Below, piece after piece: positions 1 through 9,449 of a stretch of 64,000 nt of DNA. The stretch is taken from NCBI RefSeq assembly GCF_963675165.1, contig NC_087393.1, positions 1,451,002 to 1,515,001 of the forward strand, in the 5' to 3' direction. Position 1 is the stretch's first letter, and each line of letters starts with the position of its first letter. Origin of the DNA: Halichondria panicea (taxonomy: Eukaryota > Porifera > Demospongiae > Suberitida > Halichondriidae). The notes below the pieces were generated by a model. That model ran no database searches. It saw nothing but the letters and a program-made list of their open reading frames with translations, and was not told where the DNA came from. The position numbers and the translations under genes were made by a program.

Positions 1-3000
1 CGATAAAATCTCTTGCTGCTCGGAAAGAAACTTCTCCTTGGCTTGTTCCAATCTTTCCCGCTCTGTTTCAAATTTCATTAGCGTTGTGGTCCTCTCATCT
101 TCAAAAGCATTTTGTTGAGCTGTACGTTTGGCCATGTCTTGTTGTAGCTGCCACCTCTCGTGCTCCATTTGCTTTTTTTGCTGTGAGACATGAGACTCCA
201 TTTTGGCTATGAGTGACTGAAGTTGGTCTCTCTCAGTGTTGTTCTCAGATTTTTGCTTCATCAGTTGAGCTTCCAATACTGTATTAGGTATTTAATGTGC
301 ATAAAGGCGAGCTGTACTGTACTTAGCAGACAGTACATCTATAATAGTAAAGTGAGTGCAATGTACAACACTGTACACTGGTGCAGATAAATCTATGTAG
401 TCAGTCTCACGTGCACAGAATTTACTTTTCAAGTGTTCCTCATGAGTTTTAACTCTCTGCATTCTTTCGTCAAGTTCTGTTGAGTGTGTATTCTCCAGTT
501 TTGCCTGCAACTGAGACATGTCCCTTGTAGATACCTCAACCTTACGACTGAGGTCTGAGAGCATTCTAATGTGGAAAAAAGTATACTCAAAATAAAATTT
601 GCCGCAGTATAAAAAAATAATAGCAGAAAACTAAAAAATAACACCTAACGTGGGGCTCGAACCCACGACCCTCAGATTAAGAGTCTGATGCTCTACCGAC
701 TGAGCTAGTCAGGCTTCACAGAAAACTACGACATGCTGTACACCCTTGACAGTTTCGCATGCAGAATAATTATAGTGTCATAGCACAAAAATTGCACAAA
801 TAAACAAAATGAACGCCCAACGTGGGGCTCGAACCCACGACCCTCAGATTAAGAGTCTGATGCTCTACCGACTGAGCTAGCCAGGCTTTACAGAAAACGA
901 TGACACGCTGTACACCCTCGACAGTGTTCGCATGCACAATAATTATTGTAGTATCATAGTACAAAAATTGCACAATTAAACAAAAGGAACGCCCAACGTG
1001 GAACCCACGACCCTCAGATTAAGAGTCTGATGCTCTACCGACTGAGCTAGCCAGGCTTTACAGAAAACGATGACACGCTGTACACCCTCGACAGTGTTCG
1101 CATGCACAATAATTATTGCAGTATCATAGTACAAAAATTGCACAATTAAACAAAAGGAACGCCCAACGTGGGGCTCGAACCCACGACCCTCAGATTAAGA
1201 GTCTGATGCTCTACCGACTGAGCTAGCCAGGCTTCACAGATAACGATGACACGCTGTACACCCTCGACAGTGTTTGCATGCACAGACTACTACATATAAG
1301 TATTGCATGTAATTATACTGCACTCATTCAATACACATCTTGTACTAAACGTTGTACCTTGTGTGGGAGTGGGCAGCTTTGATTGCTTCAAGCTCTTGCC
1401 TGTGTAAGTTCAATAGGTGCTGTTTGTCCAGCTCATGCTCTCTCTTCAGGTCTTCAATGGCTGAGCTGCACATGAAAAATGTCTTAACATACTGAGAGAA
1501 TAGATACAAAAACAGTTCCTTTGTCGTTTCTATACATGTAGCTACATGTATATGTGTGTGTGAAATACCGTATAGCGCAAAATGCTCGAGGCACCTATAT
1601 TTCGTGGATTAGCCTCTAAAAGCATTTCGTTGCACAATGTTTGCGGAATGACTGCTTACCGGAAGCCACGCCTTTAATGTTTGCATGTTATAGCTAATTA
1701 AAGAACAATTTTTTTGTGGACTTAATTTTTGTGTAGGATTGCTAACCCACGAAATCCGCGAAAATTTCGCGCTATACGGTAATTAAGTGCTTACATGTGA
1801 GACTAGTGCATGTACATATTTAACTGGCTACACTGTATGCAACACAACCTCAAACATTAATTTTCGAAACACACAAATAGGTCTGTAAGTTAAACTTACT
1901 AATGCACATCTTTGAGACGACCAATTTCATTCGTCTTGCTGATTTCCAATGTGTCAATCCTTTTCTTTAACGCTAAAACAGCATCTGTTTTCTCATGCTC
2001 TAAAAAAGTTAGTTTGTCTTGAAATCTTGTTGAATCAGCCACTGTTTCTTCTTTCCATCTATTTGAAATTAGCAACAAATTAAATCATTGGCAACATGGG
2101 GCTCGAACCCACGACCCTCAGATTAAGAGTCTGATGCTCTACCGACTAAGCTAGCCAGACTTAACATTAACGGCATACAGTACAGTATACAAAGTAATTA
2201 TGACCTTGCTTCTCTTCTCTGAACAGACTCTTCCAAAGCTTTCAGTTTTAACCTGAAAGTATAAGACAAAAAATAAAAATATACACACAATCACGAACAT
2301 ACTCATTCGACTTTTGTATAGATTCGATTTCCTCGCTGTGCCTATTTTTCGTTGACTCAATCGTGTGCTGTAGTTGCTCTCTCTCCAATTCAATCTTATA
2401 GAGCTGCATGTGGTAAAAAATGCAGTAACGTAACAGTAACATCAAAACCACCAAAATTCCTGACAAATTATTTACCTTCATTTTGAGTTCTTCAACTTGA
2501 GCATTCAACTTGTGCTTCACTTGGGCAGCTTCCTTATCAAGGGCATTCAGTTTGTCAGCAGTCTCTTTACATTTCTCTTCTAGCTTTAATCTGGCCTCTT
2601 TGGAAGATAAAAGTTCTTGTTCAGTATCCTTGAGGATTTTCTACAAATTTGATTGCAAAAAGAGGATTATTGTCAGTAGTTACGTACATGTACTGTACAA
2701 AGGTACAAGGTACATTGTTACTGCAGTTTAAAACGTACATCATATACATCATGTAGAAACGTGTTGTACATGTGAATGACATTATAACACCTAAATGTGC
2801 AGTGTAAGGAAAATGTCCAACATACATGCTTATCAGAGAGCTCCCCATCTTTTCTCTCCAAGGCTCCCTCCAGCTCCTTCACCCTCTCTCCAGTACTCTT
2901 CACCTCTCCCTGCAGTCTTTCAATCTCAGTTGTGGAGGTGGCCCTGGCTGTAGCAACTGCACTGTTACTCTCAGTCTGAAAACTGGCCAGCTGCTCTTGA

Positions 3001-5228
3001 AATTGTTTCTGCTGTTGGAGAAGCTGCTGTTGGAAGGATGCAAGATTGGAAGTTTGGTTTAGGGAAGGTCCATGACTGCCAGGTAACGCTTCTGCTTTAA
3101 ATGTGTTTGACTGTGGCTGCTCGATTCCAGTTGTTGTCTGCAAAGTATTTTTTCTTCTACTTGCAGAGGTCTCTGTAGATGATGATCTGCCACCTCTTTG
3201 CCAAGGGAATACAGGGTGCTTAAGTTTCTCAGTGTCCTCTGTTGTGAGTTTAGTCGTGGTGGAGTCTCTTGAGGAGGTACTGGCAACGTCGTCAGGCTCA
3301 ACATCAGCACTGGGTAGTTGGTCATCAAATAGAGCAGAGCTGGAGGCTGTTCTCCTCCTACCAGAACTACTCAGAGGCTGCTTAGACGCATCGAGAAACA
3401 GGCTGTAGTGGGAATAACAATATGGGATTACTGGATCTCCGGTGAGCACTTGAACATGATGCAATGAGTACTCCGTTGCCATCCAGATCGACCTATTTCC
3501 CCACACTCGAACTCTACTGATACATGTATCAACACTTGCTATATAGTTAGTAGGCTTAGTTAGTAGGCTAACGCTTGCTTGCTAGGCAATGGACAATTTT
3601 GAATAATCGGACAAAGTAAGTGTATGTTGTATGTAATACCTTTCATCCATTGTCAAGCTTTCAGGGAGTGTTTGATTCTCCACCCCACTGACGGTCACGT
3701 TGTCCTCCAGGGCTGGATCTCTCTTCTCAAGTTGCGGTGGCTTCTTCAACCCAAAATCGTCTTGAGATTGACTACTAGTGGACAGACCATTTTCTTCGCT
3801 CATACGTGTAGGATCAGCTGCTGAAGGAGATGATGATGGTCTCTCCAATTTTTCAGCAAAGTGTACCGATTTCTTTGTCAGGGAAGGCTCAGCGGTACTT
3901 GGTCTCGTGACAAGGCTGCTGTCTATCTCACCACTAGTTCCCCTTCTCCTTCCTGAAGGAACTTTGAGGCTACCTCTCCTTAGAGGTCCACTGGAGTTAT
4001 CTACTGATGAAGGAACATAGCTACCAAATTGAAAACTGTCACCAGGTTCGGCAGTAGTAGTCTTTGCTTCTTTCCTGTCCTGTGAGTTTGTTGATTTTGA
4101 TATAGTTTTCACTGCTGTCTTGTTCGGCTTGTTCACTCCAAGTAAATCATCAAGTCTAGAACTGGTTGCGGTTGCAGTTGATCTACTATTAGATTTTGGC
4201 TTTTCATTATCGAAACCCAGACCACCCAAAATGTCATCATCATCATCGTCAAAGGTAACAGCAGCTTTAGAATCGTTTAGTTTCCGAGGTGTCATAACCT
4301 GTGTGTCTAACTTCAGCACATCGGGGACTGGAGTGGAAGTGTCTATTGTAACGGAGTTTCCCCTATGTGCCTTATCTGTAAGGGAAGTCCCCCTGCTAGT
4401 TCCAGGTCGTTCAAGCTCCAGGGATGGTGGGTCATTGTCAAATAATGAAGTGATCGGGTTGTTGTCTGTCTTTATAGGTTCTGATTTCTTGTTCAACTTA
4501 ATTTTCGGTTTTCCCCTTTTCTTAGGAGGTTCATTGTCCCCGTCAGAAAGAATGTCCAGGATGTCATCCTCAAAATCTGGATCAGAAAATAGTAAGAAGT
4601 TGCATCTATTACTACTATACTTTCGTACCGAATTTGGGCTTGCTATTTTCAGCAGCTTTGACTTCTTTGTTTTTTCCCACATCACTTTTCTTCACCACCT
4701 CAACTCTCCTATTATTTCCTCCTTCAAGAGGCACACTTGGAGCACCCACAGATGTCTCCTGTAGAAATAGCACCATCCATACAACAAGATATCTATAATA
4801 GTTCCTTACTTTTGGTGGATTTGGAGTGGTGGTGGTTTTATTCTTCTGATTTTGAGAGTTTCTTCTCCGACTGGTTCCACTCGTTAACGAGCTGAAAAGG
4901 CTGGCATCCATGTCATCTACGTCCACCGTCTGAGCCAGATTTTTAGTATCAGCAGAGGTGAGCTTCACAGGCTGCATGGGAATAATACATTTTGGTTTGC
5001 AATTGAACAGTGAGGTTGATCACCAAACTTTAATTTATTATTGGTATGATATCTGCACTGAATGTATGAAGTGTGTCCCAACACTATCTTAGGCTAAGAT
5101 AGTGCTAAGACTTAGCCATCTGAAAATTGTTCATATCAACAACATACCTCCTCATCACTGTCATCAAAGCTGTTGTCAGCCAAACTGGCTGCAATCTGAC
5201 TGTAGAAGTTGCTGTCATCTGTAGCCAT
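1..5228 (-). CDS. FBF1: FBF1-like (Fas-binding factor 1) centriolar coiled-coil protein, partial
   Basis: FBF1 is a distal-appendage protein that anchors the mother centriole/basal body to membrane; that role is family knowledge. The start codon is at 5228 (reading MATDDSNFYSQIAAS). Joined exons: 5148-5228, 4810-4971, 4629-4758, 3640-4576, 2826-3402, then further coiled-coil exons running off the left edge, so the C-terminus is missing. The N-terminal half is acidic and Ser/Thr-rich with a DDILGGLGFD motif and a later SRLDDLLG motif, typical of FBF1. The half from about 3060 downward is Gln/Glu/Lys-rich coiled coil. The intron at 4577-4628 is only 52 bp. tRNA-Lys genes and a MITE sit in the downstream introns. 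The gene starts head-to-head with the one at 5400. Family assignment is good; terminal exon borders below 2800 were not fully resolved. Confidence 0.78.
642..714 (-). tRNA. tRNA-Lys (CUU), copy 1
   Basis: Read on the minus strand the sequence begins GCCTGACTAGCTCAGTCGG, has anticodon CTT in a seven-base loop, and a T arm GTGGGTTCGAGCCCCAC. The acceptor stem pairs, with a terminal G-U wobble. A run of six T on the minus strand (633-638) follows as a Pol III terminator. It lies in an FBF1 intron, in the same orientation as the host gene. Confidence 0.9.
814..886 (-). tRNA. tRNA-Lys (CUU), copy 2
   Basis: Same cloverleaf as the copy at 642, with acceptor GCCTGGC pairing GTTGGGC and a G discriminator. 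All stems pair. The flanks repeat those of the neighbouring copies, so this is one unit of a tandem array with a period of about 172-176 bp. Confidence 0.93.
990..1056 (-). pseudogene. tRNA-Lys (CUU) pseudogene, T-arm deletion
   Basis: Identical to the flanking copies except that six bases of the T loop and stem are missing, leaving 67 instead of 73 positions. The T stem can no longer form and the B box (GGTTCGAGCC) is destroyed, so transcription and folding should fail. Acceptor, D and anticodon arms are intact. Confidence 0.88.
1160..1232 (-). tRNA. tRNA-Lys (CUU), copy 4
   Basis: Full cloverleaf with CTT anticodon, intact A and B boxes and a paired acceptor stem. Last unit of the tandem array; its downstream flank matches copies 2 and 3. 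Confidence 0.93.
1566..1781. mobile_element. MITE, family with TACCGTATAGCG ends
   Basis: The left end TACCGTATAGCGC is mirrored by the right end GCGCTATACGGTA. The interior is AT-rich and non-coding. Related copies are at 6154, 12511, 54566 and 63094, with partial ones near 7735, 25790 and 62600. It lies inside an FBF1 intron. Confidence 0.75.
2088..2160 (-). pseudogene. Degenerate tRNA-Lys (CUU) copy
   Basis: The anticodon arm, D loop and T loop match the array copies, but the acceptor stem has decayed: 5' GTCTGGC against 3' GTTGCCA leaves the first three pairs mismatched. The flanks are unrelated to the array, so it is a separate dispersed copy in another FBF1 intron. Probably not functional. 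Confidence 0.7.
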
Positions 5229-5399
5229 ATTGTATCTGTACTTTCAATTTCACCATAGATTTCACTCTCCCTTCTTTTGAATTTTGTAAACAATCACGAG
5301 GTGTGCTACATATAGAGTCAAGTTAGTTATCAGAGGTCAAAGGACACATCAAAGGTGAGGGTACGGTGCAGGTGTTGACAGAGCCAAGGGATCAAGCAA
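5229..5399. promoter_or_regulatory. Shared divergent promoter region
   Basis: Only 171 bp separate the FBF1-like start (minus) from the start of the next gene (plus). No TATA box is evident. A bidirectional promoter is inferred from the geometry alone. Confidence 0.45.
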
Positions 5400-7086
5400 G
5401 TGGAATTTTCAGTCCGAATATTGACTATGGACGCCCTTTCTCTGGACCAAATGTTGCCAGAGTACCAACAAAGAAGAGAGGAGTTTGTGCAAGAAGTTTC
5501 AAATCTTCATACTGACAATACACCATCAATTTCTCCAAGTGCAGATGGCTCATTTATCAATGACCTTAGCAACGATACTACAGTACCAGTATCTGACTTA
5601 GAGGCTGAGCCTGGCCCTGGAATAGCTAGCAGGGCCGAGAACAATCCACCGGCAAGTATGGACTCCACCTCATCCACTTCGAGCAGTACGGATTTCAACA
5701 GGCAGTCAGCAAGTATTGGAAGCACCTCACTCTATCAGCCCGGTTACACTGCACCTAGTATAACCTACGAGAGAGACAATGAAAGCCAAAAACTTATTGC
5801 TGTTATAGGACGAGAGTTTGATTGTCCCCATGATGTATCTATGGCCCTTCAAAAACTAACTTCAAAGCAATCGAACACTGACGTGCCTGTGGCAAAATTC
5901 GTCCCCTTTACTCTGAAGAGAAAGATGTTATTGAGAGGCAGTTTTGATAACCGAGAGCTGAAGAAACATGACCTCATCTGTATGTGCTACAATGCATCAG
6001 AGGCCAGACTGCTACTGACCGGAGTGGACGGATTCTACTCTTCCCTCCTGAAATACGTGGAGGCTTATCTAGGTGTGTACCACAAGCATTGATTCATAGG
6101 ATTCATGCACACATTAATTTTATTGAGCTTATAGAGATGTAATAATGTAAGTGTACCGATAGCGGGTAATTTTCGCTGGTGCAAATTTTCGTATAAACTG
6201 CCCAATAATTATTATAAATTCGTGCAGCTACATTGTACTTATTTTAAGTTGTCGTATGATGCTCTACTATAACGATAATTTTCACCATACGAAAATAACC
6301 CGCTATACGGTATATACGGTATATACATGTAGATTTAGGTCGTAGTTGCTACAATAATTATGTGGATAATTACATCTTAACTGCATCCCAGAAGAATGTC
6401 ACTACCCTTTGTACTTTCAGATTAGAGATTAATATCAAACACTGATAAATTTTGTGACAGTGTGTGGGCGTTTTCCAAAAAAATTTCGCTCTAGATATAC
6501 ATTGGTTAAAATCTTCACCTCGTAACCTAATATAGCAAAGCTGCCTCTGATTGGCCAGGTTATGTGAATGATGAAATACTTATTATGCATTCTTACATCA
6601 TGTAACCAAGGTGTGACATATTATCAATGTATTACACGCTGTCACCTCTACCAGTGCACGGAACGATGTACTGCACTGAAAATTTTTAAGCTATCTGGCG
6701 TCCAGTGTGCAAAAACAAATGATTTTCCAGTACTTAGTAGGTTGTTATTCTCTCTGTTTATTGTGCTTTATAATTATCAATAACTAATTATGTCATCGCA
6801 TGCACACACTCACACGCACACAGGCCCCAACAAAGTTGCTTTTCTCATCTCTAACTACTCAATCCCCCACAACAGAAGTGAACCAGATGCTAGCCCTCTC
6901 ATATTCCACAGTTTAAGAACGCGACTCTACAATCAGGAGCCACTCAGACAATATCTGGACGAGGATCATGTGATGTCATGGAGTGATGCGCCCAATGAAA
7001 TGCAAGCCAAGAGACTTGTTGAAGTGGCTAGTTTGGACTGTAACCCGCAGAGCGTATTGGGAACTGCTTCATGTTGTTTGTTGTAA
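5400..7086 (+). CDS. Unrecognised protein with CaaX-like CCLL end
   Basis: Two exons, 5400-6072 and 6824-7086, join in frame to 311 residues; a second ATG at 5427 would give 302. The first ~120 residues are low-complexity Ser/Thr/Asp-rich. The rest is a compact domain beginning KLIAVIGREFDCPHD and including KHDLICMCYNAS and NKVAFLISNYSIP. The order of hydrophobic strands resembles a Ras-like fold without a normal P-loop; that is inference. The last four residues, CCLL, match a geranylgeranylation-type CaaX box such as that of RalB. The intron carries a MITE. It ends tail-to-tail with the IFI44-like gene, 147 bp away, which also ends in a CaaX-like motif. No family could be assigned. Confidence 0.8.
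6154..6312. mobile_element. MITE, TACCGTATAGCG family
   Basis: The left end TACCGATAGCGGGTAATTTTC has lost one base relative to the right end, which reads ACCCGCTATACGGTA. It sits in the intron of the 5400-7086 gene. Confidence 0.7.
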
Positions 7087-7233
7087 ATAACTGTTGGCCA
7101 TAATTGCTGATCATGTACACACGTCTTTGACTAAACAACCATGATGAACAAAATAATTAAGTGCAACTTACAGTAACACGTACTGCACAGAAATACAAGC
7201 AGTTCGACATACATTTAACAGAAAACCAGAAAG

Positions 7234-8306
7234 CTACAAAACAGTGCATTTAGGATTACCAGTGTACTTCCTCTCTATGAACCTGTCTGCCACAGTCAAT
7301 AAATCTCTACCTAAGTCAACCAGCATCTTAGTAGCTCTTTCAAAACCTTTATCCCCCGCCTCCCACACCCTGACTCCACCTCTCTTCCCCTCGTGGAAGT
7401 TGGTCACGAAATAAATACTCTGTCTTGTGAGATTGAGGTTCTCGAATGCTTGCAGGATGTGGTCTCTCTTGTGCTGTATTTGCACCTCATAGTTCTCCCC
7501 CACTCTGAGGGCCTCCTGGTAGATGAGATCCAGACATGACACCACAATGACCGGCTCATAGCCTACGTATGTTAGAAAGTGTGTGTATGTGTGTATGAGG
7601 GACAAGATGAAAGGACCTGTATTCTGATCACACATACCGTTAGCATTTTAATTGAGGCAATAAATTTGCAGATTGACCTTGAGCCTCAAAATTTTAGTTC
7701 CACTTTTGTATTGTAAAAATTTTAAGAATGTGGTAATTTGAACCTCCTCTATCCTCGAAAATAATATCCGCAAAAAATAATGTTGATTTTGAGCAATCTG
7801 CGAACTTTTTAGTTCCTCGAAAATAAAAATAAAGTGCTATACGTACTGTAGTAATAATATTATAGCTCATGGTTAGTTAGTTCAGCTGAGAAAACACATG
7901 CATAGAACCGAACCTGAGAAAACTACAGAACATGTGTTGAGTCAATGTCTTAATTGGGTTTGCCAATTAAGACTGCACAGTACATGATCCACGTGTGTCC
8001 TTAAAAATGGTAAGGACAGTTCAAACCATTGCGTACCTAACTTGGTACAGTCCTCGAAGACAGTCTTGAAGAACTCCATACTCTCTGCATCCAGGAAGGG
8101 ATCACTGGACCCATCAAACACAAAGACCACACAGTGAGGGACTTCCCCTTGCCCCCTCTCCCAGAAGAACCGCCTGGAAATCCACCAGTCACTCGAGAAG
8201 ACACTGTGAGACTGTAGCTGAGCCCCATCACGATACATCCCTCGCAGGGAGAACTCGTGGACATTTCTCTCTGATGTGTCGTACTCCTGTGGGTGTGTGT
8301 GTGTGA

Positions 8307-8346
<40 letters not shown>

Positions 8347-9248
8347 AGGAAGGGGTGTAGGGATTAAAATTGGGGCGATATTAATTTTGTTCTATATACA
8401 CAATGTGATAAAGCAAAAGCACATCAGCAATTCACAGCACAATCACATTAGCCAACATAGAGTTTGCTAATGGGGGGGAACACCTTATCTACAAAAGTGA
8501 GAACAAGAGCTAACCAAACATACAGTCATGTAGGGGGAAAACACCCACAAATGTCGTACGTAGTCAACAGCTACCAGAAACATACAAAGACATCAATCAT
8601 TAATTCACATTAGATACCAGCAGTGCTCACCTGATCTCCACGAGTGTCTTGATAAATGATGGTCCTCTTCTTGTTCCCGCAGGTCTCCATCCACTTCATA
8701 GTGCCGTGGGTGTCCTCATCAGGGTGGTTGAGGGTGAGCTGGATACGGTCAGGAAACACCGTGTCTTGGTTCACTGCTCGCCATAGACTGCCTATGAGAG
8801 ACGACTTGCCTGAACCTACTGGACCTATAAATACAATATCTGAGGGTTGAGCGTTAGGGATATTATAGTTAGTACGAGCAGCCAAACAAGTCAACTATAC
8901 GAATTTATTGCCTTTACTTTATTGCATACTTCATAGATACGCCCTCGGTATTATTAAAAACATACAGTCCCCAATGGTTTTCAGTTACACTGAAAAAACG
9001 TATTGAACGTGCACTACCATATTGTACTCAGGCCTCTATGCAGGGAGGATACTGGCATGATCAACCATAGGGACCTCAGTGTGCTCTCCAGACACATCAT
9101 CAGCGTGTGATGACCTCCACTTGGGAGGCTCGTAGTCCTGAATGTGTGCTCTCCTTGTCTCCAACCTTCCTCGCTCCTCCGGCCTCAGAGAGCCATGGGC
9201 AAAGGTGAGGCTAGGGTAGCTTGATAACACAGTGTCTGGGGTAGCCAT
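7234..9248 (-). CDS. IFI44-like P-loop GTPase with CaaX-like end
   Basis: Four exons: 9053-9248, 8631-8839, 8037-8286 and 7234-7562. They total 984 bp, 327 residues. Walker A is GPVGSGKSS at about residue 71; the next motif is YQDTRGDQ (DxxG type), and VVSCLD sits where the G4 motif would be. The short Trp-containing segment before the P-loop and the overall length resemble interferon-induced protein 44-like GTPases, a family expanded in marine invertebrates. The C-terminus KCTVL fits a geranylgeranyl-type CaaX box, suggesting membrane attachment. The first donor (A|GTATCC) is non-consensus, so the N-terminal exon is less certain; the other junctions are clean. It starts 201 bp from the kinase gene, head-to-head. 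Confidence 0.75.
7735..7848. repeat. Partial MITE relic in intron
   Basis: GGTAATTTGAACCTCCTCTATCCTCGAAAATAA and the following text match the element near 25800. The right end is a truncated GTGCTATACG. It lies in the last intron of the IFI44-like gene. Confidence 0.5.
8292..8344. repeat. (GT)n microsatellite
   Basis: Imperfect GT repeat directly beside the splice acceptor of an IFI44-like exon; on the minus strand it is a CA run ending in the acceptor CACAG. Confidence 0.9.
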
Positions 9249-9449
9249 CTGTCCAATTCAATTGATGACAGAAGTGGATTTTCTCAAATTGGAGCAGATC
9301 GTCGTATCTAGATATGTCTACAATGTACATGTAGATTTTCCTACTAGATCTAATTAGAGCCCATCACAATAATAAGCCAAGTGAGCAATACTACTCCGAG
9401 CAATACTGTACTGTATATACAATCTAGCAAATGATCAGGGCATCAGACG

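Noticed and set aside
642-1232. CRISPR-like array from regularly spaced repeats
   Set aside because: The repeated units are whole tRNA genes with near-identical flanks, not short repeats with unique spacers, and the host is an animal genome.
3103-4764. Long plus-strand ORFs opposite FBF1
   Set aside because: They mirror the coding exons on the minus strand; composition is an antisense shadow and no splice or domain evidence supports them.
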